NCBI GenBank assembly: GCA_002394685.1
Contig: DGUP01000077.1
Location: 29,701 to 93,700, forward strand
Source of the DNA: Treponema sp. UBA4307
GTDB taxonomy: Bacteria > Spirochaetota > Spirochaetia > Treponematales > Treponemataceae
Direction: 5' to 3'
Length of the DNA: 64,000 nucleotides
Of the stretch, positions 34,322 through 43,270 are shown piece after piece. Below the pieces are notes generated by a model. The model saw only the letters and a program-made list of their open reading frames with translations, ran no database searches and was not told the origin of the DNA. Made by a program: the position numbers and the translations under genes. Within the stretch, counting starts at the first letter, position 1. Every line of letters starts with the position of its first letter.

Positions 34322-35002
34322 TTACTTTTCGATGTCACGTGTATTATAAAGATTCTTGATTTCATCAAGAGGTTTATTCATCATTTCCTGAATTGCAGCT
34401 TCACATTTGCCTGAATCAATTTCAGCAACGCGGTCAATCAGGTGCTGTGTCTGTGGCTGTATATACTTACCATTGATACGACGTGCAAGTTCTGCTACCT
34501 GTGGATGAGAAATTCCTGCAGGACAGCGTGATGAACAGCATCCGCACATGATACAGTCGAAAGATGCATCTGCACATTCCTTAAATTCGCCTCTCTGAGC
34601 AAATGCAATGTACTGCATTGTCTTAAGATTCTGAGGGCAGGCACGTGTACAGGCGTTACAACCTACACAAGAGTAAATCTCCGGGTAGAGCTGCATCATA
34701 AGCTGCTGTTCAGGTTTTACCTTGTTGATGTCGTAAACCTGTTTAACAAGAGGGAAGAATGGAAGTGTTGCAATGTACATTCCATCAATAACCTTCTGTG
34801 AACAGGCAAGACAAGTCTGAAGCTGATTCTTTCCCTTTACACGGTAAATTGTAGCACATGCTCCACAGAAACCGTTTCTACATCCACATCCACGTTTAAG
34901 CTGGTAACCAGCATATTCCATGGCATTCATTACTGTTAATTCTGCTGGAACTTCGTATTTCTTTCCAAACAGATATATTGTTGCCATTTTTGTTTCAGCC
35001 AT
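34322..35002 (-). CDS. Fumarate reductase iron-sulfur subunit (FrdB/TfrB N-terminal type)
   Basis: 226 residues. An N-terminal plant-type [2Fe-2S] site (C41-x4-C46-x2-C49...C64) is followed by two cysteine clusters, CVGCNACTRACP (~112-123) and CIMCGCCSSRCP (~150-161). It passes electrons to the flavoprotein encoded just downstream. Methanogen thiol:fumarate reductase TfrB has this arrangement plus a C-terminal CCG (HdrB-like) domain; here that part is missing, but a separate HdrB is encoded upstream. GGAG ribosome site; an intercistronic hairpin lies just before it. Confidence 0.9.
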   Translation of the reverse strand: MAETKMATIYLFGKKYEVPAELTVMNAMEYAGYQLKRGCGCRNGFCGACATIYRVKGKNQLQTCLACSQKVIDGMYIATLPFFPLVKQVYDINKVKPEQQLMMQLYPEIYSCVGCNACTRACPQNLKTMQYIAFAQRGEFKECADASFDCIMCGCCSSRCPAGISHPQVAELARRINGKYIQPQTQHLIDRVAEIDSGKCEAAIQEMMNKPLDEIKNLYNTRDIEK

Positions 35003-35021
35003 TATTATTCTCCTAATCTTG

Positions 35022-35045
35022 GCGGGTCTGCATTAACAAACCCGC
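35022..35045 (-). other. Intercistronic hairpin between flx and frd parts of the operon
   Basis: On the minus-strand RNA GCGGGUUUG pairs with CAGACCCGC (one G-U) around a six-base loop. No T-run follows, so it is more likely a processing or stabilising element than a terminator. It lies in the 55-base gap upstream of the Fe-S subunit. Confidence 0.6.
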
Positions 35046-35057
35046 ACTCTTTTCTGA

Positions 35058-35888
35058 TTAATACTCAGGAGGTAATTCTCCGAGCTGGTCAAAGCTGAAT
35101 ACCGGACCGTCCTTACAAACAAACTTATTACCGATATTACATCTTCCGCACTTACCAATACCGCACTTCATGCGCATTTCCATTGTTGTAAATACCTGTT
35201 CATCCTTAAAGCCCAGCTTCTTCAGGGCATCAAGAGAAAGGTGAATCAAAATTGGAGGTCCACACATGATTACTGTCATACTTGGATCAGGGTTACATTC
35301 TGTTACGAACGGAGGAACAAAACCTACGTGTCCATCCCATCCGTCTTCAGCACGGTCAATTGTTAAATCAATTGAACAGTTTGGCTGCTTCATCCATACA
35401 TTCTTCATTTCATCAAGACGTACCAGATCAGCCATTGAACGTGAACCGTAAATAACCTGAATCTTACCGTAATCTTCACGATGATCCATCATATAGTTAA
35501 CTACAGAGTGTACTGGAGCAATACCAATACCACCGGCGATAACCAGAATGTCTTTGCCTTTAAGCTTTGTGTCTACAGGGAATCCGTTACCGATTGGACC
35601 GCGAACACAAATCTGCTGACCAACTTCGGCATTATGAATCCATTCAGTTACGTGACCACACTTCTTGATTGAAAATTCCATGTGAGTCTGGAGAGTAGGT
35701 GATGATGTGATAGAAATCATTGATTCACCAACACCCGGTACAATAAGCATTGCACACTGGCCTGGAATATGTTCAAAGAGTTTCTTTCCATCAAGACCAA
35801 CTACGCTGAATGTTTTTACATCAGGAGTTTCCTGTCTAATATCAATAATCTTTCCTACGTAAGGAATAAAGCTTTCTTTTGTTTCCAT
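35058..35888 (-). CDS. flxA: FlxA-like FAD/NAD(P)-binding oxidoreductase subunit
   Basis: 276 residues from ATG 35888 (GGAG six bases upstream); an in-frame ATG at 35909, overlapping the previous stop as TAATG, would add seven residues. Ferredoxin-reductase-type FAD domain (GQCAMLIVPG, MISITSSP), NAD(P) domain (LVIAGGIGIAPVHSVVNYM, MCGPPILIHLSLDAL) and a C-terminal cysteine motif MKCGIGKCGRCNIG...C for one [2Fe-2S]. In FlxABCD-HdrABC systems this subunit accepts hydride from NADH. It sits with FlxB/C/D-like and HdrA/B/C genes, which supports the call; PyrK-, HydG- or AsrB-like relatives are the alternative. Confidence 0.85.
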   Translation of the reverse strand: METKESFIPYVGKIIDIRQETPDVKTFSVVGLDGKKLFEHIPGQCAMLIVPGVGESMISITSSPTLQTHMEFSIKKCGHVTEWIHNAEVGQQICVRGPIGNGFPVDTKLKGKDILVIAGGIGIAPVHSVVNYMMDHREDYGKIQVIYGSRSMADLVRLDEMKNVWMKQPNCSIDLTIDRAEDGWDGHVGFVPPFVTECNPDPSMTVIMCGPPILIHLSLDALKKLGFKDEQVFTTMEMRMKCGIGKCGRCNIGNKFVCKDGPVFSFDQLGELPPEY

Positions 35889-35908
35889 TTTATTCTCCAT
35901 CCCTACCA

Positions 35909-36940
35909 TTAGATATCATCTGTCTCATTAACGAGTTTAATCACTTTTACTACGTTCATGTGAACAGGACAACTTTCAAGACAGCGTCCACAACCTACGC
36001 ACTGGAATTTTCCTTCGTGAGCCATTGGATAATACATGAGCTTATGCATAAATCTCTGGCGGCTTCTTTCTTTCTGTGAAAGACGTGGATTTGCTGCAGC
36101 CATCTGTGTAAAGTCGCTGAACATACATGAATCCCAGCAGCGTACCTGTTTAATATCTTTGCCTGTATTAAAGTCGCGGACATCAAAACACATACATGTT
36201 GGACAAACGTAAGTACAGGTTCCGCATCCAAGACAAGTTTCAGATACTTTATCCCAAATCTTAGAATTAAAGATTTTGAGCATATCCTGTCCCTTGAACT
36301 TAGAAAGATCCAGGTGAGCGAATGGAAGTTTTTCTACTTTTGACTTGATATCAGCCTTTACAGCTTCAACTGCCTTTTCATCAGAATCAGCAAGAAGTGA
36401 TTTAGCTGCTTCTACAAAAGCTTCTCCTTTTGCAGTATTAGCCTTAAAGAAATATTTTCCATCAGCAAGCCATGCAGATACATCTCCTGCAGGATTTGCA
36501 GCATCAATATTGTAACTTGAACAGAAACATGTTTTTGCCGGATCATTGCAGGCAAGGGTAACGATTGTTCCGTGATCCCTGCGGTTCTTGTAATAAGTAT
36601 CAACAGGATCCATGTTCAGGTATACTGCATCAATGATTGAAACACTTGCTGCATCACAGGCGCGTACACCAAATACAACAAAGTCTTCAACTTCCTTACG
36701 AGGATCTTCAACTGTAAATTCCTGACCATTTCTCTTATAAGAAACAAGACCTTCTACTTTTGGAAAGAAGAAATCCTTTACAGAACGTACTGTTTTGAGT
36801 GCAGATGAAAGCTTTGCACCCTTAGTCCAGCGCTGATAATCAGCAGTGTTCTTTTCAGAATCAACAGGAATATAAAGAGGCTGTTTTGAACCGATAAGCT
36901 CAAAAAGTGAATCAATTTTATCTTGTGGAAGTGCAAACAT
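35909..36940 (-). CDS. flxB: FlxB-like iron-sulfur subunit (sulfhydrogenase beta/AsrA family)
   Basis: 343 residues. The N-terminal ~220 residues resemble HydB/AsrA-type subunits (VVFGVRACDAASVSIIDAV, CNDPAKTCFCSS). The C-terminus has two cysteine clusters, CLGCGTCTYVCPTC (~230-243) and CVGCGRCLESCP (~313-324). It likely wires the NADH-oxidising flavoprotein to the rest of the complex. The start overlaps the previous stop as TAATG with GGAGG nine bases upstream. The B-versus-C name is assigned by gene order and is tentative. Confidence 0.82.
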   Translation of the reverse strand: MFALPQDKIDSLFELIGSKQPLYIPVDSEKNTADYQRWTKGAKLSSALKTVRSVKDFFFPKVEGLVSYKRNGQEFTVEDPRKEVEDFVVFGVRACDAASVSIIDAVYLNMDPVDTYYKNRRDHGTIVTLACNDPAKTCFCSSYNIDAANPAGDVSAWLADGKYFFKANTAKGEAFVEAAKSLLADSDEKAVEAVKADIKSKVEKLPFAHLDLSKFKGQDMLKIFNSKIWDKVSETCLGCGTCTYVCPTCMCFDVRDFNTGKDIKQVRCWDSCMFSDFTQMAAANPRLSQKERSRQRFMHKLMYYPMAHEGKFQCVGCGRCLESCPVHMNVVKVIKLVNETDDI

Positions 36941-37920
36941 TATTCATTACCTCCTTCCTGATATTTATCCCGGTCGAATACAATGGATGGTTCTGCATCT
37001 CCAGTTGTATATGTGAGCATAGGAGGTTTTGTTTCCATGTCACTACCGGCCTGATATTCACCATAGATTTCATTAATGTCTTTAATGAACTTACGGTTAA
37101 GCAGGTAAAGCGGAATGTTCTGAGGGCAGACTCTTGAACACTCACCACAGTCTGTACAGCGTCCTGCTACATGCCATGCTCTGATAATGTGGAAAAGATT
37201 TTCTTCGAATGATGTCTGAGCAACTTTCTGAGATGTATAGAGATCATTGTTATCGAATACACACTTTTCACAGGTGCAGGCTGGACATGCATTACGACAT
37301 GCGTTACAGCGGATACAGCGGCTGATTTCATTTCTCCAGAAAGAATAGCGGTCAGCTGGTGACATAGCTTCAATTCTTTCAACTTCATCAAAGCGATGAG
37401 AATCTGCAACCATTCCGTCTTCACCGATGAGTTCATCATAGAGAACGTGCTTCTTGTTGTAACAGTGGTCACAACCTTCACCGTCCTTATGATTTTCATC
37501 AAGAGTACAACTGCAAGGAATGCCGATTACATAAACGTCATCACGGACAATTCTGTTTTCCTTAAGGAGTTCTACAAAAGAGTAGGTGTCACCCGGTTTA
37601 AGGAATACGGCAATTACTTCCTGAGGAATAGGCTTATCTTCAGCATTTGGATCACGCTGTTTAGCCATTGCGTTATTTACTCTTGTTGTACTTTTTGCAA
37701 TTTCAATTTCTCTTGTGATTTTTACAAGATACTTTGAAAGGTTTGAAGTACAGTATTTGTTAAAAACAAAATTCTTTTCAAGGTCTTCTGCGCCTGTAAA
37801 TACAGATGGAGTTACGTCTTCTTCAAAGAGACCTTTTCTCCAGCCGATTACTTTCTGAACTTTTCCTTCTGAAAGAAGCGCCTTAGCCTTTTCAATTAAA
37901 GTTGAACTTAATTCTTGCAT
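36940..37920 (-). CDS. flxC: FlxC-like iron-sulfur subunit
   Basis: 326 residues. The N-terminal ~190 residues resemble the FrhB/FdhB-like fold used by Fe-S electron-transfer subunits (VIGIPCSC at ~138). The C-terminus carries CIRCNACRNACPACTCEKC (~208-226) and CTDCGECSRVCP (~265-276), two [4Fe-4S] sites. It overlaps the FlxD-like gene by 13 bases and the FlxB-like gene through TAATG, so translation is tightly coupled. Confidence 0.8.
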   Translation of the reverse strand: MQELSSTLIEKAKALLSEGKVQKVIGWRKGLFEEDVTPSVFTGAEDLEKNFVFNKYCTSNLSKYLVKITREIEIAKSTTRVNNAMAKQRDPNAEDKPIPQEVIAVFLKPGDTYSFVELLKENRIVRDDVYVIGIPCSCTLDENHKDGEGCDHCYNKKHVLYDELIGEDGMVADSHRFDEVERIEAMSPADRYSFWRNEISRCIRCNACRNACPACTCEKCVFDNNDLYTSQKVAQTSFEENLFHIIRAWHVAGRCTDCGECSRVCPQNIPLYLLNRKFIKDINEIYGEYQAGSDMETKPPMLTYTTGDAEPSIVFDRDKYQEGGNE

Positions 37921-38348
37921 CTCAAGTCCTCCAGGCGTTTATTTTCTCCAAGTTCTTTAATCTTAGAAACGAAATCGTTCATAAGACCTGCAAAGCGCAC
38001 ACCTTCTGCAGCAGAACACCATTCAACACGAGTTCTGGCCTTTTCAATTCCTAAAAAGTCCAGCATGCTGAAAAGCAGTGTCATTCTGCGGCGGGCAAAA
38101 TAGTTACCGGTAGAGTAGTGGCAGTCACCAGGGTGGCATCCACAAAGAATTACTCCATCAGCACCCTTCTGGAATGCTCTAAGGATGAACATTGGGTTCA
38201 GGCGACAAGAGCATGGAATTCTAATAATTTTTACGTTTGCCGGATATTCAAGACGGTTGTTACCCGCAAGATCAGCACCAGCATAGGAACACCAGTTACA
38301 GCAGAATGCTACAATTTTTGGTGTCCATTCTTTCTTTTCATTTTCCAT
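37908..38348 (-). CDS. flxD: FlxD/MvhD-like hydrogenase-type delta subunit
   Basis: 146 residues from ATG 38348; a TTG at 38369 is a weaker alternative. Typical MvhD cysteines: IVAFCCNWCSYAG, IIRIPCSCR, ILCGCHPGDCHY. MvhD proteins carry a [2Fe-2S] cluster and dock the electron-input module to HdrA. Position between HdrA and the Flx-like subunits is exactly where such a linker belongs. About 45 bases separate it from hdrA. Confidence 0.92.
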   Translation of the reverse strand: MENEKKEWTPKIVAFCCNWCSYAGADLAGNNRLEYPANVKIIRIPCSCRLNPMFILRAFQKGADGVILCGCHPGDCHYSTGNYFARRRMTLLFSMLDFLGIEKARTRVEWCSAAEGVRFAGLMNDFVSKIKELGENKRLEDLRCKN

Positions 38349-38393
38349 AGTCACTTTTACAGTGATCAAACTATTTAAGCCGCAAAACTTAAA

Positions 38394-40409
38394 TTAGTTG
38401 AATACTGCGTCAACCTCCGACAAGATTTGAGCATTTGAGAATCCGTGAAGATCCATTGCACCTGATGGACAGGCTACTGTACATGCACCACAACCGTGAC
38501 ACATTGCAGTATTTACCTGAGAAACATGGCGGGTAATAGTAGTACGGTTTGGACCACGGAAATCCTTATCAACATAAGAGATTGCACCGTAAGGACAAAC
38601 ATTAGCACACTGACCACAACCGTTACACATGTTTTCATTTGGATGAGCAGTACAAGGGTCTGTCTTAAGCTTGTCTTTAACAAGGAGACAGATAGCCTTT
38701 GCTGCTGCACCTGAAGATTGAGCTACAGTTTCCGGAATATCTTTTGGTCCCTGACAACATCCTGCAAGGAAAATACCTGCAGTTGGGCTTTCAACTGGAC
38801 GGAGCTTAGCATGTGCTTCAAGGAAGAAGTCATTATTGTCCATTGATGTTGTAAGCATTGTTGCAAGTGGACGAGCTGACTTATCAGCTTCAATAGAGGC
38901 AGCGAGAACTACCATATCAGCCTTAATGTGAACCTGGCGGTTAAGGATCAAATCTGAACCCTGAACATCCAGCTTACCATCAGCCTGAGGAGTTACCTTA
39001 CCAACCTGACCCTTGATGTAGTGAACACCGTACTGTTCAACAGCACGACGATAGAATTCATCAAAGTTTTTACCTGGTGTACGAACATCAATGTAGAAGA
39101 CAGTAATGTTTGTATCAGGATAGTGGTCTCTTGTAAGGATTGCGTGTTTTGCCGTGTACATACAGCAAATCTTTGAACAATATTCATGTCCCTTTGAAGA
39201 GTTTGCTGAACAGCGGGAACCAACACACTGAATAAATACAATTTCCTTTGGTTCTTTTCCATCTGATGGACGGAGAAGGTGACCGTTTGTAGGACCTGAA
39301 GCATTACAGAGACGTTCAAATTCCAGAGATGAAACAACATCCGGACTCTGTGAATAAGCATATTCATCGAACTTTTCAAGGCTGATTGGATTGTAGCCTG
39401 TTGCTACAATAATTGCGCCGTATTTCTCTGTGATGATTTCTTCTTTCTGATGAAAGTTAATGGCTCCAACACCACATGCCTTTTCACAGAATCCACAAAC
39501 ATTGTCCTTGCCGTTAGCAAGACCCTTCATGTGGAGACAGTAATCAGCATTAATGTTAGCAACCTTTGGTACTGCCTGGGCAAAAGGAATATCAATTGCC
39601 TTGCGGTTGTTAAGGTTAAGGTTGAATGCATTTGGAACTTTTTTGTTTGGACACTTTTCAATACATGCGCCACAACCAGTACACTTTGTTTCGTCTACAT
39701 AGCGTGGGTGTCTCTTAATGTCAATTTCAAAGTTACCAATGTAACCGCTTACCCTGCATACTTCAGAATATGACAGAATACGGATGTTAGGATTCTGACT
39801 AACTTCTGTCATTTTTGGAGTTACAATACAAGATGCACAGTCCAGGGTAGGGAAAGTTTTATCCAGTTTAGCCATTTTACCGCCAACTGTGTAATCCTTT
39901 TCAACAATATCAACCGGGAAACCTGCATCTGCAATATCAAGGGCAGCTGTAATTCCTGCAATACCACCACCAATAACAAGGGCACGCTTAACCATAGGAG
40001 TTTCGCCTTCTGTTAAAGGCTGATCCAGTATTACCTTAGCTACGGCAGCTTTACCAAGAGCAATTGCCTTTTCTGTGGCATCGCCCATATCTTTCAATAC
40101 CCATGAACACTGTTCACGGATGTTTGCGATTTCTACCTTAAACTGGTTGAGACCTGCTCTTTCTGCACAAGCGCGGAAGGTCTTTTCATGCATACGTGGA
40201 GAACAAGAACAAAGAACTACACCTGTAAGCTTTAATTCCTTGATTTTGTCTTCAATCATCTTCTGGCCTGCAGAAGAACACATGTACATGTAATTTGTAG
40301 AGAAGACAACTCCGTCTACTTTTCCAAGCTCTTCAGCTACTTTTGCAACGTCTACTGTTCCAGCAATATTAGTGCCACAGTGGCACACGAAAACACCAAT
40401 TCTTTCCAT
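38394..40409 (-). CDS. hdrA: Heterodisulfide reductase subunit A (flavin-bifurcating candidate)
   Basis: 671 residues, full length for HdrA. N-terminal GVFVCHCGTNI; FAD domain LVIGGGIAGITAALDIADAGF (~145-165) with CASCIVTPKM; inserted ferredoxin sites CTGCGACIEKCP and CGFCEKAC; second FAD-domain part with FIQCVGSR and LAGCCQGPKDIPE; and C-terminal ferredoxin domain CNGCGQCANVCP and CHGCGACTVACP. In characterised Hdr complexes this FAD is the site of electron bifurcation, sending one electron to ferredoxin and one toward HdrBC. GGAG ribosome site. Ten bases after hdrC. Confidence 0.94.
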   Translation of the reverse strand: MERIGVFVCHCGTNIAGTVDVAKVAEELGKVDGVVFSTNYMYMCSSAGQKMIEDKIKELKLTGVVLCSCSPRMHEKTFRACAERAGLNQFKVEIANIREQCSWVLKDMGDATEKAIALGKAAVAKVILDQPLTEGETPMVKRALVIGGGIAGITAALDIADAGFPVDIVEKDYTVGGKMAKLDKTFPTLDCASCIVTPKMTEVSQNPNIRILSYSEVCRVSGYIGNFEIDIKRHPRYVDETKCTGCGACIEKCPNKKVPNAFNLNLNNRKAIDIPFAQAVPKVANINADYCLHMKGLANGKDNVCGFCEKACGVGAINFHQKEEIITEKYGAIIVATGYNPISLEKFDEYAYSQSPDVVSSLEFERLCNASGPTNGHLLRPSDGKEPKEIVFIQCVGSRCSANSSKGHEYCSKICCMYTAKHAILTRDHYPDTNITVFYIDVRTPGKNFDEFYRRAVEQYGVHYIKGQVGKVTPQADGKLDVQGSDLILNRQVHIKADMVVLAASIEADKSARPLATMLTTSMDNNDFFLEAHAKLRPVESPTAGIFLAGCCQGPKDIPETVAQSSGAAAKAICLLVKDKLKTDPCTAHPNENMCNGCGQCANVCPYGAISYVDKDFRGPNRTTITRHVSQVNTAMCHGCGACTVACPSGAMDLHGFSNAQILSEVDAVFN

Positions 40410-40419
40410 ATGTCACTCC

Positions 40420-40815
40420 TTATTTCTTATATTTTCTGAAAGCGCTGACGATTGCCTGCTGAGGCAAATCTTCATCGAGATAGTCAGGAACCTTTTCTGC
40501 TTCAAGATGCTGAGGACCTCTCTGGCGTTCTACCACGAGACGAACTGCTTCAATCAACTTTACAGGTTCAACCTGACGAGGGCATCTTTCAAGACAAGCA
40601 AAGCATGAAAGACACTTATAAATAGAAGGTGAGTTAAGAAGCTTTTCAACTTCTCCATTCTCAACCATCTGAACAAACTGATGGGGGTGATATTCCATTG
40701 CATCATAGTTTGGACAAGTACCTGAACACTTACCGCAAACCATACACTTCTTTGGATTTACACCACTGATTGATAAGATTTCCTGTTTAACCTTCTGGAT
40801 TTCGCTATCAAGCAT
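40420..40815 (-). CDS. hdrC: Heterodisulfide reductase subunit C
   Basis: 131 residues with two [4Fe-4S] motifs, CMVCGKCSGTCP (~24-35) and CLSCFACLERCP (~68-79). It relays electrons from HdrA to HdrB. It overlaps hdrB by 8 bases (ATGCTTGA). Gene order hdrB-hdrC-hdrA. Confidence 0.9.
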   Translation of the reverse strand: MLDSEIQKVKQEILSISGVNPKKCMVCGKCSGTCPNYDAMEYHPHQFVQMVENGEVEKLLNSPSIYKCLSCFACLERCPRQVEPVKLIEAVRLVVERQRGPQHLEAEKVPDYLDEDLPQQAIVSAFRKYKK

Positions 40816-41641
40816 TTACAGCCTCCTGAGGGATAGTCTCTTTTACACCAAGAGCTTCAGCAAGAAGTTCTGTAAAATAAACTACATCAAGACCATCTGT
40901 TCCCTTATTTTTGATTAAATTGTAGCGGCAGAGAGGACAGCTTGTAACCAGGAAGTCGGCGCCCATATCCTTAGCGTTGCCAAGAATATTCTGAGCTCTC
41001 TTTGCTGGAATGGAAGCATCTTCAAACATTGTGTAAGCTCCACAACATTCGTTTCTCTGTGAATAAATAACTGGTGTGCCGCCAATAGCCTTGATAAAGT
41101 CTTCGATAATCTGTGGATTTTCCGGATCATCGAATTCGAGAACGTTGCCTGGACGAAGAAGAAGACAGCCGTAATATGCACCAATCTTCTTTTTGATTGG
41201 ATTTTTAACAGCTTTCTTTACATTGTCCCAGCCAATCTGGTCACGAAGAATCTCAAGGAAATGAAGAACCTTTGTTTCTCCGTGATATTCAATGCCATCC
41301 TGTGCAAGGTAATTGTTTACCTTAAGGATAACATTCTCATCATTCTGCATGTCATGGTTAACTTGTTTGATAACGTTGTAACATGCTGAGCAGAGAGTAA
41401 CCAGAGGCTGATCTGCTTTTTTAGCATCAGCCAGGGCACGTACAGATGAAAGCTTTGTGGCAATTTCATCTTTTGCAAGAGGATATTCTCCTCCGCAGCA
41501 CTGCCATTCTGGAATCTCCTGCAGTGTGAAACCTAATGCTTCCGCAGATGCACGGGCATAAGCATCAAGGTCTTTTGCCTTGTTCTTAAGTGTGCATCCC
41601 GGGAAGTAGGAATAGGTGATGTGTGCGTTAGTATCACTCAT
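40808..41641 (-). CDS. hdrB: Heterodisulfide reductase subunit B (two complete CCG domains)
   Basis: 277 residues. Both CCG motifs are complete: C16-x31-C48C49-x34-C84xxC87 and C159-x39-C199C200-x34-C235xxC238. These are the ligands of the two non-cubane [4Fe-4S] clusters that reduce disulfides in HdrB. The intact sites mean it can handle a thiol/disulfide substrate or at least keep both clusters. It overlaps fumC by ATGA and hdrC by 8 bases. The organism's disulfide, if any, is unknown. Confidence 0.92.
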   Translation of the reverse strand: MSDTNAHITYSYFPGCTLKNKAKDLDAYARASAEALGFTLQEIPEWQCCGGEYPLAKDEIATKLSSVRALADAKKADQPLVTLCSACYNVIKQVNHDMQNDENVILKVNNYLAQDGIEYHGETKVLHFLEILRDQIGWDNVKKAVKNPIKKKIGAYYGCLLLRPGNVLEFDDPENPQIIEDFIKAIGGTPVIYSQRNECCGAYTMFEDASIPAKRAQNILGNAKDMGADFLVTSCPLCRYNLIKNKGTDGLDVVYFTELLAEALGVKETIPQEAVNA

Positions 41642-43029
41642 TTCTTAACACCTGCCATTTCTTCTGGATGAAATACTTCATCGAATTTTTCTGCTGTAAG
41701 GAATCCAAGCTGTACGCAGGCATCCTTAAGAGAAATGTTCTTTTCATATGCTAAATGTGATGTCTTTGCAGCGTTTTCATAACCAATGTATGGGTTAAGG
41801 GCTGTAACGAGCATCAGGGAATTGTAAAGGTTGTGGTGCATCTTTTCTTTGTTTGCAGTAATGCCTACAGCGCAATTTTTGTTAAAGCTGAGAATTACTT
41901 CTGCAAGAAGACGTACTGACTGAAGGAAGTTGTAAGCCATAACAGGCATGAAAACATTAAGTTCAAAGTTGCCCTGACTTGCAGCAAAGCCGATTGTTGC
42001 ATCATTACCCATTACCTGTACTGCAACCATTGTCATGGCTTCGCACTGTGTAGGGTTAACCTTTCCAGGCATAATTGATGAGCCTGGTTCATTTTCAGGA
42101 ATGTGAATTTCTCCAAGACCGTCTCTTGGTCCTGAAGCAAGCCATCTTACATCATTAGCAATTTTCATCAGGTCTGCTGCAAGAGCCTTAAGTCCGCCGT
42201 GAGCAAATGTGATTTCGTCTTTTGAAGTAAGTGCATGGAATTTATTTGGAGCTGTTACAAAGTCTTTTCCTGTAAGGGCAGAAACTTTTTCAGCAACCTT
42301 TGTATCAAATCCTGCAGGTGCATTTAAGCCTGTACCTACTGCTGTACCGCCCAGGGCAAGCTGCTTAAGGTAAGGAAGTGAAGATTTAAGCATTTCCTTG
42401 TCTCTTTCAAGAGATGATCTCCAGCCTGAGATTTCCTGAGAGAACTGAATAGGTACAGCATCCTGGAGATGGGTTCTTCCAGACTTAACGATTCCTTCAT
42501 TTTCCTTTTCGAGACGCTTAAAAGTATCAACGAGGGTATCAATTGCAGGAAAGAGTTTGTCTTCAAGTTCAACTACTGCTGCGATGTGCATTGCTGTAGG
42601 GAATGTATCATTGCTTGACTGGCTCATGTTGATGTCATCATTAGGATGACAGAGCTTTTTACCTGCAATTTGATTTGCACGGTTAGCAATAACTTCATTT
42701 GTATTCATGTTACTCTGAGTGCCGCTTCCTGTCTGCCATACAACCAGCGGGAAGTTATCGTTCAATGCACCGCTGATTACTTCGTCGCATGCCTTTGAGA
42801 TGCAGTCAACTTTTTCAGCAGTCATTTTTTCAGGCTTAAGCTCATTGTTTGCAAGAGCAGCAGCCTTTTTCAGGTAACCGAACGCTTTAGTGATTTCGCG
42901 AGGCATGGTTTCAATGCCTACACCGATTTCGAAGTTCTCATGGCTGCGTTCTGTCTGAGCTCCCCACAGTTTGTCTGCCGGAACTTTAACTTCACCCATG
43001 GAATCGTGTTCGATACGATAGTTTTCCAT
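41638..43029 (-). CDS. fumC: Fumarate hydratase, class II
   Basis: 463 residues, the usual FumC length. Signature GSSIMPGKVNPTQCEAM (~315-331), substrate-site motifs SGTQSNMNTNEV (~100) and GRTHLQDA (~185). It interconverts malate and fumarate without an Fe-S cluster. Aspartase is the nearest alternative, but the malate dehydrogenase upstream and the fumarate reductase genes downstream favour fumarase. GGAG ribosome site. It is first in the hdr-flx-frd run, after a 240-base gap. Confidence 0.92.
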   Translation of the reverse strand: MENYRIEHDSMGEVKVPADKLWGAQTERSHENFEIGVGIETMPREITKAFGYLKKAAALANNELKPEKMTAEKVDCISKACDEVISGALNDNFPLVVWQTGSGTQSNMNTNEVIANRANQIAGKKLCHPNDDINMSQSSNDTFPTAMHIAAVVELEDKLFPAIDTLVDTFKRLEKENEGIVKSGRTHLQDAVPIQFSQEISGWRSSLERDKEMLKSSLPYLKQLALGGTAVGTGLNAPAGFDTKVAEKVSALTGKDFVTAPNKFHALTSKDEITFAHGGLKALAADLMKIANDVRWLASGPRDGLGEIHIPENEPGSSIMPGKVNPTQCEAMTMVAVQVMGNDATIGFAASQGNFELNVFMPVMAYNFLQSVRLLAEVILSFNKNCAVGITANKEKMHHNLYNSLMLVTALNPYIGYENAAKTSHLAYEKNISLKDACVQLGFLTAEKFDEVFHPEEMAGVKK

Positions 43030-43050
43030 AAAACTACTCCAGTAAGTTTT

Positions 43051-43167
43051 TTATAATTGAACCGGGGAGAATATCCCGTCCTTGGAAAAGACTTTTCCTT
43101 TGTGGAAGGCAAATTCGGAAATCTTAAGGGCGTGATTCTTAAAAGAATGACGGTGCAAGGCCATCAT
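43051..43167 (-). other. Structured fumC leader / possible 38-codon ORF
   Basis: The 240-base gap between the malate dehydrogenase terminator and fumC is unusually GC-rich for this genome's spacers. On the minus strand it holds compact palindromes: GTTGTG-GCT-CACAAC (43171-43185), ATTCTT-TT-AAGAAT (~43136-43149) and GGAAAAG-T-CTTTTCC (43084-43098). The same stretch has an open frame from ATG 43167 to TAA 43051 (MMALHRHSFKNHALKI...) without a ribosome site. An RNA leader seems a little likelier than a peptide gene. Confidence 0.3.
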
Positions 43168-43229
43168 ACAGTTGTGAGCCACAACACTAACATATACGAT
43201 CTTACAATCCACTTTACTTATTTAAATAT

Positions 43230-43260
43230 ATAAAAGGCTCCCCACTTATGGTGAGGAGCG
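43230..43260 (-). terminator. Terminator of the malate dehydrogenase gene
   Basis: Minus strand GCTCCTCAC pairs with GTGGGGAGC (one T-G) around a five-base loop, then CTTTTATAT. The T-run is short, so some read-through into fumC is possible. Confidence 0.65.
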
Positions 43261-43270
43261 TGTGCGTTCA

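Noticed and set aside
43171..43185. Rex-type redox operator (GTTGTGGCTCACAAC) upstream of fumC
   Set aside because: The half-sites match, but the central spacing is 3 bases instead of the ~8 of known Rex sites, so it is mentioned only as a palindrome.
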